Under the pieces are notes generated by a model that searched no databases, was not told the origin of the DNA, and saw only the letters and a program-made list of their open reading frames with translations. A stretch of DNA of 64,000 nucleotides from Vibrio sinensis. GTDB lineage: Bacteria > Pseudomonadota > Gammaproteobacteria > Enterobacterales > Vibrionaceae. The stretch lies in NCBI RefSeq assembly GCF_003605645.1, contig NZ_QVMU01000001.1:434001-498000 (forward strand). The letters run 5' to 3'. A program made the position numbers and the translations under genes. Shown here piece after piece: positions 48,400 through 56,615 of this stretch; position 1 is the stretch's first letter; every line of letters begins with the position of its first letter.

Positions 48400-48426
48400 C
48401 AAAAACGGCAGCACAATTGCTGCCGT
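48400..48426 (-). terminator. Terminator of yqhD (minus strand)
   Basis: Stem ACGGCAGC/GCTGCCGT (48405-48412 with 48419-48426), six-base loop. The A-run before it is a T-run on the minus strand, 26 bases after the yqhD stop codon. Confidence 0.85.
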
Positions 48427-48451
48427 GGAAAGACTACTTAGATGTTGATTA

Positions 48452-49606
48452 TTAAGCAATAGCGAGGTTGAGAATATCTCGGCTATGAGCAATTGAAATC
48501 GCTTGATGCTCACCTAAATTCGTCATGCCATGTTTTTCCAACTGGCTGATGACTTTATCGATGGCAGCTTGCTTATCATCACCGTATTCAGTGAGTTTTG
48601 TTGGTACGTGAAGGCTGTGATAGAAGGCTTCGATAGCATCAATGGTTTTAAGCGCGAGATCATCACTTTGTGGCAGATTGAAGACATTACGCCCCATCTG
48701 TTCTAGTTTAGCTCGTTTGGTCTCGATCTGATTTCTCAATAGCGATGGTTGGATGATCGCCAGTGATCGCGCATGATCAACGCCCCATTGAGCAGTCAAC
48801 TCGTGACCAAGCATATGTGTTGCCCAGTCATGTGGAACACCAGAACCAATTAGACCATTTAATGCTTGGTTTGCTGTCCACATAAGGTTTGCTCGCCACG
48901 CATCGTTATCACGGTTATCAAAGTTTGCTCCAAGCTCTTTCAAGTTACGAAGTAGCGCTTCAGCATATCCATCTTGTACCATTGCATCGTGAACGAACGT
49001 TAAGTACTGCTCACAAACATGTACCCAAGCATCGACCACACCATTTAGTAACTGCTTTTCAGGCAAAGACTTCATTACGTCCGGATCAAGTACAGCGAAT
49101 TTAGGTTGTACAAATGGAGATAAAAACGCAAGTTTGTCATGAGTTTCTGCTTTGGTGATAACCGCGCCAGAGTTAGACTCAGACCCGGTTGCTGGTAATG
49201 TCAAAATAGCCGCAAGAGGCGTCGCAGATGTTACTTGATGAGCTCCGGTTAAGATATCCCATCCATCCCCATCGTAATGAGCTGAAGCTGCAACATATTT
49301 AGAACCGTCGATGACAGAACCACCTCCGACAGCCAGAATAAAATCGATGCCATGCTGTTTAACCAGTGCAACTGCTTTATCTAGTGTTTCTTTCGTAGGG
49401 TTGGCTTCAACACCTGAGAATTCCATCCATTCATGACTGGCTAATGCATCAGAAACTTGTTGATATATTCCGTTCGACTTGATCGAACCACCGCCGTAAA
49501 TCATCAGCACTTTTGCATCAGCAGGGATAGCACTTGAAATGGCTTGGATTTGGCCTTGACCAAAAAATATTTGAGTCGGGTTAACGTAGGAGAATTTCAT
49601 CGACAT
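48452..49606 (-). CDS. yqhD: Iron-type alcohol dehydrogenase / NADPH aldehyde reductase YqhD
   Basis: A 384-residue metal-dependent dehydrogenase. The NADP segment VGGGSVIDGSK (93-103) and the metal ligands D192, H196, H264 and H278 correspond to those of E. coli YqhD. It reduces short aldehydes with NADPH and can protect against methylglyoxal and lipid-peroxidation aldehydes. mgsA lies 5 kb away, which makes aldehyde detoxification a sensible role. Monocistronic. Confidence 0.92.
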   Translation of the reverse strand: MSMKFSYVNPTQIFFGQGQIQAISSAIPADAKVLMIYGGGSIKSNGIYQQVSDALASHEWMEFSGVEANPTKETLDKAVALVKQHGIDFILAVGGGSVIDGSKYVAASAHYDGDGWDILTGAHQVTSATPLAAILTLPATGSESNSGAVITKAETHDKLAFLSPFVQPKFAVLDPDVMKSLPEKQLLNGVVDAWVHVCEQYLTFVHDAMVQDGYAEALLRNLKELGANFDNRDNDAWRANLMWTANQALNGLIGSGVPHDWATHMLGHELTAQWGVDHARSLAIIQPSLLRNQIETKRAKLEQMGRNVFNLPQSDDLALKTIDAIEAFYHSLHVPTKLTEYGDDKQAAIDKVISQLEKHGMTNLGEHQAISIAHSRDILNLAIA

Positions 49607-50114
49607 TGCTTTGTCTCTCTCTAAGGGAGTGAATTATAGTAAACCGTATATCTCAGTTTGCGCTTAGTAAGCAAAAAGAATGACACTTATGCCTAACTGA
49701 TCTCGTGAGGTTTTTTAAACGAGACGGGCTAGGAGACCAGTTATTATAGGTACTGCAATTTGTACTTGGTGACAAGTCATTTTGGTCTTTCTTTTTAGCC
49801 TTAATGGTTCATCTATACTCGTATTACTTAACGGCATACCATAGATGAATAGAAATCATTCAATATTGGAATCATTGACTGACGCAAGAAAAGCACGAAT
49901 TAAAAAAAGGGAAAGGATTCTTTTCACAATTACACTGTTTTCTTACTAATACACCCGCCATAATGATCTTAACATTACTCATTTACGTGATGTTTTCCCT
50001 ATAGAAGATCTAGTCAATCTTCATCAATCCCAACGATCTAAACTATTTAGTCCGTTGGGATTTTCATTATGCTTACGCTCAATCGTGTATTAACAATGAC
50101 AGATGAACATTGAT
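49607..50114. other. Intergenic region between yqhD and glgC with an orphan hairpin
   Basis: About 500 bases. It holds the yqhD promoter region. A 34-codon frame at 49845-49949 has no clear ribosome binding site. A strong plus-strand hairpin at 50026-50064 has no plus-strand gene to terminate. The likely contents are a small RNA or short peptide transcript, which I cannot confirm. Confidence 0.4.
50026..50064 (+). terminator. Orphan terminator-like hairpin (plus strand)
   Basis: Arms AATCCCAACG and CGTTGGGATT (50026-50035 with 50053-50062) enclose a smaller nested stem CTAAA/TTTAG. Only TTTT follows. No T-run on the minus side, so it does not suit glgC. Confidence 0.6.
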
Positions 50115-51335
50115 TTAAACGTCAAACTGATAACTTTCGGGTATGACAACAATGCCTTTATCTGAGATATGAAAACGTTTTGCATCCTCAATTCGGTTTA
50201 AGCCTATTTGCGTATGAGGTGGAATTTGCACGTGTTTGTCTATGATGCAATTAACGAGTTGGCACCCTTCACCGACATCGACACCATCAAATAAGATGCT
50301 GTCGACGATGGTAGCGGAGTCGTGTATACGTACATTATTCGACACAACCGAATGTTGGACTGAACCTCCAGAATTGACCACACCATTAGCGACCAGAGAG
50401 TTGATAAAAATACCCTCATTACCCGTTGCTGATGACACGGTTCTCGCTGGTGGATATTGGACTTCGTATGTACGTACAGCCCAATCGGCTTGGTAGAGAT
50501 TCATCGGTGGGATAGGCTCTAATAAGTCCATATTAGCCTGGTAGAATGAATCAATAGTCCCGACATCACGCCAATAGCAATCGCGCGCCACACGGCCTTT
50601 GTCACTGCAAAAGTCGTATGCATATACTGGGTGGGATTGAATCAATTTAGGAATAATGTCTTTACCGAAATCATGATCAGAGTCGCGGTTATCAGCATCT
50701 TCATTTAATATTTGAGTGAGCACATCAATGTTAAAAATATAGATCCCCATTGACGCTAAGCTTTTATCTGGATTACTTGGAATAGAAGCTGGATCTGTCG
50801 GTTTTTCGCTAAATTCGACAATACGCTGATCGGTTGTTGTAGTCATAACCCCGAACTCATGAGCATCTTCTCTTGGTACCGCCATGCATGCAATGGTGAG
50901 GGTAGCTTCATTGCGCTTATGTTCTTCAAGCATAGCGGCATAATCCATACGATAGACATGGTCTCCAGACAAAACGACGACATATTTGGCATCACTTCGA
51001 GTAAGGAGCCATAAATTATGATAAATCGCATCGGCAGTTCCCTCATACCACTTACCACCCCCACGCATTTGCGGAGGAACTACGGTAATAAACTCACCCA
51101 GTTCAGGGTTAAATATCGACCAACCGTCACGTAAGTGTTTTTGTAATGAGTGGGACTTATATTGTGTTAATACCAGTATTTGGCGTAAGCCAGAATGAAG
51201 GCAATTGGTCAGAGTAAAATCGATAATTCGATACTTACCTCCAAAAGGGACAGCAGGCTTGGCTCTATCATCGGTAAGAGGACTTAGCCTTGAACCCATT
51301 CCACCAGCGAGTATGACGGCGAGTGTATCTTGCAT
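50115..51335 (-). CDS. glgC: Glucose-1-phosphate adenylyltransferase
   Basis: A 406-residue ADP-glucose pyrophosphorylase that makes the donor for glycogen synthesis. LAVILAGGMGSRLSPLTDDRAKPAVPFGGKYRIIDF is the nucleotide and activator-binding start; VVLSGDHVYRMDY and the left-handed beta-helix tail (residues about 290-390) follow. No glgA or glgB is adjacent. I start it at ATG 51335, with GGGAG six bases before; a TTG opens the frame four codons upstream. A perfect inverted repeat lies 27 bases upstream. Confidence 0.95.
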   Translation of the reverse strand: MQDTLAVILAGGMGSRLSPLTDDRAKPAVPFGGKYRIIDFTLTNCLHSGLRQILVLTQYKSHSLQKHLRDGWSIFNPELGEFITVVPPQMRGGGKWYEGTADAIYHNLWLLTRSDAKYVVVLSGDHVYRMDYAAMLEEHKRNEATLTIACMAVPREDAHEFGVMTTTTDQRIVEFSEKPTDPASIPSNPDKSLASMGIYIFNIDVLTQILNEDADNRDSDHDFGKDIIPKLIQSHPVYAYDFCSDKGRVARDCYWRDVGTIDSFYQANMDLLEPIPPMNLYQADWAVRTYEVQYPPARTVSSATGNEGIFINSLVANGVVNSGGSVQHSVVSNNVRIHDSATIVDSILFDGVDVGEGCQLVNCIIDKHVQIPPHTQIGLNRIEDAKRFHISDKGIVVIPESYQFDV

Positions 51336-51361
51336 TTTTTCTCCCAAACTAGTCAGTCAGT

Positions 51362-51389
51362 CATTTCATTGAGACAATACAATGAAATG
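51362..51389. promoter_or_regulatory. Perfect 10-bp inverted repeat before glgC
   Basis: Arms CATTTCATTG and CAATGAAATG separated by eight bases. It lies 27 bases before the glgC start, so it may be an operator or a leader hairpin in the glgC transcript. Confidence 0.6.
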
Positions 51390-51565
51390 GAGTAGTTATC
51401 AGAGTAGTACAAGATTTGCGCCAGTTTGAAAGCTGCAAATTAGCTGGCGTTGCAGTTATCTAGAGTTAAATCTATGTCATGTTGTAGTGCAAAGACTTTG
51501 GTTGTTGCACTAAATTAAGGCAACGGGTGGGCTATACACAAGGTATGTACGCATAAATGACAATA

Positions 51566-51595
51566 AAAAAGGATGAGGTAGATATCCTCATCCTT
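51566..51595 (-). terminator. Terminator of the polysaccharide-type operon (minus strand)
   Basis: Stem AAGGATGAGG/CCTCATCCTT (51569-51578 with 51586-51595). The A-run before it is a T-run on the minus strand. It lies 58 bases after the HlyD-like stop codon and before glgC. Confidence 0.85.
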
Positions 51596-51653
51596 GAAAC
51601 GTGTTTTTAGCAATCAAAACGCTGCCGTTAATCAACAACGCAAATAAAACTAA

Positions 51654-52700
51654 CTAAAATTGAACTTCGACTGGCATACCCTCAACCCAAACATGGTTGT
51701 CCAATTTTTCATCGAAACTCACTTTTACTTTTAAGAAAGCTTTAGCCCCCTCAAAAGGTTTAGTGAGCTGGCTAGGCAGTTTAGATGCGGTTTCTATCGC
51801 TAAAGAAACGGTACCATCCATACGTTTTCCGTTTGGGAAAATAATCGTAACTTTGGCGTTCTTTTCCGCTTTTGCAATGTATTTTGGCGCGAGATAAGTG
51901 ATGACAAATGGCTGTTGATTAGTTGAAACGACCGCAAGTGTATCGCCTTTTTCAACACGTTGCCCAACCAAAGCAATCATTTCAACGAGGTACCCGTCGT
52001 AAGGAGAACGAATTGCTAAGGTATCAAATTTACTAAGCTTGGTGACTAATTGCTGATCTAATGAGCGCGTTAGTTGAGCGATATTACCAGCTGCGCGTCT
52101 TTGTTGATCTTCAATCTTGACATTTTCAAGCATGATTTGAGCTTGAAAAACGGCATTTTTAGCATCGCTATACAAGTTTAGTATTGCGGCGTAGTCGACC
52201 TGTGATACTTGTCCTTGCTTACGGTATTTTTCGTAATTTTGTTTGACCTGAGTTATTTGAGTCAAATTGTTCTGGGCACTTTCTATTGCAGATAAGTAAG
52301 AGGTTAAGTTCACTTGTTCTGAGTGATCCAGTGTTTCGTTAAGCTTTCTAAGTTCTGTTCTTAAAAAATGAATATCTTGATCAAGAACGCTATCGCTCAT
52401 CTTGATTAAATCTTGTCCGGCAAATAGTGAAGCGCCGTCAGTGACATTAATACTGGCGACAACTCCATCTTGTGGCGCTGTCAATCTAACCGGATCTGAA
52501 GTAATAATACCTGGCGCCACTGTTAAGACATATTGTTGAAACAGGTAATACAGCATTAAGAGAATAGGGCTGATCACCAACGCTAAAATAGCGTACCAAC
52601 GTAATTTATAGCCACCACGTTTGGCATTGCCATAAATGACCTTCATGCCATTGTCGACAGTAGGTTTCTTTTGTTTGTTTAAATGGAATTCTACTTTCAT
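51654..52700 (-). CDS. HlyD-type membrane-fusion (periplasmic adaptor) protein
   Basis: A 348-residue protein. One transmembrane helix (about residues 35-55) is followed by a biotinyl-lipoyl-like domain split by a coiled-coil hairpin: APGIITSDPVRLTAPQDGVVASINVTDG, a long helical pair (about 100-215), and the second half IRSPYDGYLVEMIALVGQRVEKGDTLAVV, then a beta barrel. This is the HlyD/EmrA adaptor fold. No ABC or MFS pump and no TolC are adjacent, so it probably pairs with the upstream glycosyltransferase, as Alg44 does with Alg8. ATG 52700 lies five bases after the stop of the gene before it. Confidence 0.85.
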   Translation of the reverse strand: MKVEFHLNKQKKPTVDNGMKVIYGNAKRGGYKLRWYAILALVISPILLMLYYLFQQYVLTVAPGIITSDPVRLTAPQDGVVASINVTDGASLFAGQDLIKMSDSVLDQDIHFLRTELRKLNETLDHSEQVNLTSYLSAIESAQNNLTQITQVKQNYEKYRKQGQVSQVDYAAILNLYSDAKNAVFQAQIMLENVKIEDQQRRAAGNIAQLTRSLDQQLVTKLSKFDTLAIRSPYDGYLVEMIALVGQRVEKGDTLAVVSTNQQPFVITYLAPKYIAKAEKNAKVTIIFPNGKRMDGTVSLAIETASKLPSQLTKPFEGAKAFLKVKVSFDEKLDNHVWVEGMPVEVQF

Positions 52701-52705
52701 AATAT

Positions 52706-54025
52706 TTAAAACCGTTTGCCTCGTTTCAATACCCACCACGGAGCCATGCTAGATTCCTCATGGCTTCGCCTTGTTACTTCATTGATCATGGAAAATGCAG
52801 TGACACACCGCATAAATAGCGCATAGAACGGATAGAATGGTAGCCAGATAGCCATTCTACTATCTTCTTTTGTGCGTTCAGACACCAAGCCCAAATAGAC
52901 AATAAATGTCATCACAATAAAAAATAGGTATATGAAATATAAACAAGCCAATATACCCATGACTAATTGACTGGGAAGCGTCACAAAAAGATAAATGGAA
53001 AAAAGAGTCATTAACAATGGGAGTAATACGTTTTGGACTACACCATAAATCAAAGTGAAAATGAAATTTCCCCATCCAAGCAAACGAGGATTAAAGCCAT
53101 CTTTGTGTTTTCTTAAAAAAAGAAATAAGAGGTCGCCATCCCACCTTAGTCTTTGCATCAGTAAAATCTTCAACGTGTCAGGTACATCGGTGTGACCGAC
53201 GGCATGAGGGGTAAAGGCTAGTCGACTATTCGGGTATCGGCCTTTGTATTGCTTAAGTCGCATGGTTAAATCTAAATCTTCTGCGGTATGGGTATCCCAA
53301 CCTCCCACTTGACGAATCACATGCTGACGAAAAGCACCAAATGCACCTGAGATATTATTGAGAACACCCCAGTTAGCCATGCCGGTTTTCCCCGTTTGCA
53401 TAGATAGCATGTACTCGAGGGACTGCATTCGCGTTAAAAAATTACTATTCCAGTTACGCACGCGTAGAGCACCACCCGAAGCGAGAACATTTGGGTCCGA
53501 AAACTGTTGCGCCATATTGAGCGCCATGTCGTTATCGAAAGAGGTATCGCCATCTACGTTAATCACAATGTCGTGTTTTGCTTCGGATAACCCCGCATTT
53601 AACGTCGAAACGCGTCCTCCTCGTTGCCATTTAGGAATAACTTTAACCGTTCGCATTGGGTGACCAAAGTGGCGTTTGACGCCATTCAGTGCCGCTTGAT
53701 AGGTATCTGTATTTTGCGCCGCACCATCAACGACAGCTAATATTTCAATATTGGCGGGGTAGATTTGTTCTACGAGGGTATCGATGGTTTGAGCAATTGC
53801 ATCTCCCTCCCCATAGCAAGTAATGACAAAGCTAATCGTTGGGTAAATACAAGGTTCTTCATCATCACTATTTTGTTCAAGTGCCCAGCGAAATACACCA
53901 GTAAAGACCAGAATCAAAAGAGGCAACTCAATTAAGATAAGTAACGGAACAAACGCAAAAAGGAGCTCCCCGTTATACGTCACTGTTCCGACAATACTAT
54001 AAACGATGTATAGGAAGTCACTCAT
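52706..54025 (-). CDS. Processive family-2 glycosyltransferase, membrane bound
   Basis: A 439-residue membrane enzyme. One or two N-terminal helices (about 20-45), a GT-A domain with D100 (VVDG), D158-x-D160 (NVDGD), TAED with D250 and Q291-x2-RW (QRLRW), then four C-terminal helices (about 318-420). The D, DxD, TED and QxxRW set is that of cellulose, hyaluronan and poly-mannuronate synthases, so it should polymerise a sugar and push it across the membrane. There is no PilZ domain. The gene overlaps the upstream gene by eight bases. Confidence 0.88.
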   Translation of the reverse strand: MSDFLYIVYSIVGTVTYNGELLFAFVPLLILIELPLLILVFTGVFRWALEQNSDDEEPCIYPTISFVITCYGEGDAIAQTIDTLVEQIYPANIEILAVVDGAAQNTDTYQAALNGVKRHFGHPMRTVKVIPKWQRGGRVSTLNAGLSEAKHDIVINVDGDTSFDNDMALNMAQQFSDPNVLASGGALRVRNWNSNFLTRMQSLEYMLSMQTGKTGMANWGVLNNISGAFGAFRQHVIRQVGGWDTHTAEDLDLTMRLKQYKGRYPNSRLAFTPHAVGHTDVPDTLKILLMQRLRWDGDLLFLFLRKHKDGFNPRLLGWGNFIFTLIYGVVQNVLLPLLMTLFSIYLFVTLPSQLVMGILACLYFIYLFFIVMTFIVYLGLVSERTKEDSRMAIWLPFYPFYALFMRCVTAFSMINEVTRRSHEESSMAPWWVLKRGKRF

Positions 54026-55364
54026 CGGGGATAGCCTTTAAGTTGTCGAACAACCACTCTTGTGCATCGTCGGTTAAAGTCTTATCAGGTAGAGATAGAA
54101 TACGCACGTTTAGTGTGATTAAATCGGTATCAATCTTCTGAGCAACATCGTTAATTTTATCTTTTAGTATTTCCAGAGATTCGATGGGAGTCATAGGCAT
54201 CAATAAGAGAATCATGTCGGAATTGTATTGACAGCAAATATCAGTATTTCTCATTAGCTGATTAAATCCATTGGATATTTGATCGGCTAATTGAACAGCA
54301 TTGTGCTCACCGGCTTGCTGCGAATAATCAGCAATACCAACAAGTTGAATTCCAAATAATAGGTGATTGAGTTCATGTCGGATCGCTAGCTTATTTGTCC
54401 AGACAAGGAGGTTGTAAAATGAACGATCATCAATTAAGCCATCTAGATTTAAATGATGGCTACCAGTACCACGGCCATACATCATCAAGGTTTTTACTTG
54501 TTCACTTGCTCGATACGTATTGATCTTACGCGTGATAAGTTCACTGATGTCATGAATAGAGCGGCAGGATAAACACTTTGCTCTCGCAATGGCCTCAGCG
54601 AAATGTAAGTTGCAGTCAGAGCATGTATAGTTTTCGAGTGGTCGGTCGTAATCAACCCCGATATGACGCAATTGTGTCAAACAAGTAGGGCACTCTAACT
54701 TACCACGGCGCATAAACTGGTCTTGTTTACCCACATGCCCACAAGTGAAGCAGTGCAGTGAAATGGTCTCTTCGATATCGGTACTTTTACACGATGGACA
54801 GGTCTCGGTATAGTTTTGATGACCACTTTGACAACTGGGACAAAACCTCACCTTATCTACGGTGTGACTCTTTGTTAAATACCCTTGTTTTTCTTCAATG
54901 TTTAGATAGTTGAAAGGAGTTTTGTCTTCGCCGAAATAGCAACGAACTAACGGATAGTAATAGAGTTCATTGTTACTGGTATCACAAAGCGCATCCAACT
55001 CTCTATCTTGTCCGAGCCATAACCACGCCAATAATTTATCGGCTGGATCGTCGGGGATTGATGTAAGTTTTGTGTTATGCAAACCTATAAGTTCACTGCG
55101 GCCTATATTCCACTTCCCATCAGATAAATATGGGCTTAAACGACTTTGGTGCTCCACAAAGATTAGCCAGTTCCAAGCAGATGAAGTGCTATGTATATAC
55201 ATCAACGCCTGATCTTGTTTGATTTCATCCAATGCAAGAATGCACACACTTGGTTTCTCAAATGTTAGATCTTCGATATTTTCAAGAAACACCGCATCAT
55301 GATCAAACTGATCTTTGTTTGAATTGAAATTTTTACCAACCACATACATTTGATACTTATTCAC
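54018..55364 (-). CDS. Six-CxxC zinc-ribbon (TackOD1-like) protein with degenerate GGDEF tail
   Basis: A 448-residue cytoplasmic protein, the first gene of the operon. Residues 1-160 resemble a pseudo-receiver or alpha/beta domain without phospho-acceptor motifs. Six CxxC pairs follow at 175, 189, 205, 225, 248 and 264, enough for three zinc ribbons, a layout I associate with the TackOD1 domain. The last ~150 residues look like a GGDEF fold (ELNHLLFGIQLVGIADYSQQAGEH) where the GGDEF motif is replaced (QYNSD). It is unlikely to make c-di-GMP and is more likely a sensor or regulator of the synthase. Confidence 0.75.
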   Translation of the reverse strand: MNKYQMYVVGKNFNSNKDQFDHDAVFLENIEDLTFEKPSVCILALDEIKQDQALMYIHSTSSAWNWLIFVEHQSRLSPYLSDGKWNIGRSELIGLHNTKLTSIPDDPADKLLAWLWLGQDRELDALCDTSNNELYYYPLVRCYFGEDKTPFNYLNIEEKQGYLTKSHTVDKVRFCPSCQSGHQNYTETCPSCKSTDIEETISLHCFTCGHVGKQDQFMRRGKLECPTCLTQLRHIGVDYDRPLENYTCSDCNLHFAEAIARAKCLSCRSIHDISELITRKINTYRASEQVKTLMMYGRGTGSHHLNLDGLIDDRSFYNLLVWTNKLAIRHELNHLLFGIQLVGIADYSQQAGEHNAVQLADQISNGFNQLMRNTDICCQYNSDMILLLMPMTPIESLEILKDKINDVAQKIDTDLITLNVRILSLPDKTLTDDAQEWLFDNLKAIPDE

Positions 55365-55856
55365 AATGAGTGTCCTTTTGAAACTAAATGCATTTATATG
55401 TTTTGTATTGTTACAACATGTTTCACGTTGTATTCAACGGGGCGAGTATACCTGTACTCAACGTTTCAAATTTGAGAATAATTTATTGATTATTCTGAGA
55501 ATTAAAGGTGAGTAGTGATATATGTTGTAGAAAGTGCCATTTTATTGCCGTTTAATTTACAAAGTAGCATCATAACGATAACTTGCTATAAATATTTACT
55601 TGGAATTATTTTCGCTGGTGGTGAAATTAGAGAAGGGATATACGGGCTTAAGCTGAAGCTTTTTGCGCAGTTTATGATGAGGTTGCGGTACTAGCCATAA
55701 TGCTGACGTGTGTGTTTTGAAGTGGTATGTTTTTCAAACGGATATCGTTTTTAAGGAGCCCTGGTCTGAAAAGATAAAGGCTGAGTAATGTTTAGGTGGA
55801 AAAATGAGGTGAGAAACGCATTCAGACGCAAATCAAGACTGAATGCGTAAACGTGG
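55365..55856. other. Intergenic region upstream of the zinc-ribbon/GT2/HlyD operon
   Basis: About 490 AT-rich bases that should hold the operon promoter at the left end and the 3' flank of the small outer-membrane gene at the right. A GTG frame at 55515-55694 (59 residues, AAAGG before it) is possible but unsupported. Confidence 0.4.
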
Positions 55857-56375
55857 TTAGTACTGGAAACGTACAGATAACGCGATTTGTGGGCCATATA
55901 GACCGGAATTACGTGTTTCTGCTGAGAGCGAAAGTTGCTGAGTAGAGTGGAAACGAAATCCTGCATTAAAAACAGAACGATCGCCGTTTTTGCCGCCACG
56001 AGTGGTAAATTCAAGTTGATCCGCTAACCAAACGCGCAGACCAATGTTCACTTCGGCTTGTGTTTCTGTATGACCGCCATCGATTTCAGGGTATTTAATA
56101 TGATGAGCAAGCAACTCGCCGAACACGTCGATGAATTGATTGACTGGTCCATTAAACCCAATACCTGCGGCAAGATCGTAGTCTTTTTCGAATCGGCTAT
56201 CGGCACGAGCAATCAAGTGTGTGTTTTCGGTCATTAACGTACTGAATTCAACACCAGAAATTTGCGGGTCCATTGCGGTTCGAAATTCGATGTAGTTATA
56301 GTTAAAGTTATTAGCAAATGCAGGCGTGGTTATGCCTACAGTAGCAAGCAAACCAACAAGGGAGCGTATTTTCAA
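55857..56375 (-). CDS. Small outer-membrane beta-barrel-like protein
   Basis: A 172-residue exported protein. Signal peptide cut after TPAFA, then about 150 residues with alternating polar and hydrophobic strands (VEFSTLMTENTHLIARADSRF, AEVNIGLRVWLADQLEFTTRGG, LSLSAETRNSG) and a C-terminal aromatic (VRFQY), the recognition signal for barrel insertion. Eight strands would fit. No function can be read. Its upstream region is shared divergently with cobQ. Confidence 0.75.
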   Translation of the reverse strand: MKIRSLVGLLATVGITTPAFANNFNYNYIEFRTAMDPQISGVEFSTLMTENTHLIARADSRFEKDYDLAAGIGFNGPVNQFIDVFGELLAHHIKYPEIDGGHTETQAEVNIGLRVWLADQLEFTTRGGKNGDRSVFNAGFRFHSTQQLSLSAETRNSGLYGPQIALSVRFQY

Positions 56376-56615
56376 AGTAAAAGTCCGAGTAAAAGAAGTT
56401 TTGATTCATCTAGTTAAGCAAAATCTAAGCCGCATGTTAATCATTATTCGATACGCCATCGAGTAAGTGGTTAAGAAAAGTACAATTCATGTAAAAGCCC
56501 AGCCTTTGACAGAAAAAGTCATCAGTAACCCTTAGAGGAATATACATTTTGTGAGACATTCTTCTAAAAGTGGCTATGATGGACTGAGAAAAATAGCATT
56601 TAATTTGAGTACATT

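Noticed and set aside
56376..56615. Possible cobalamin or molybdenum-cofactor riboswitch before cobQ
   Set aside because: I could not find the B12 box or the conserved Moco-motif stems; the gap is short and AT-rich.
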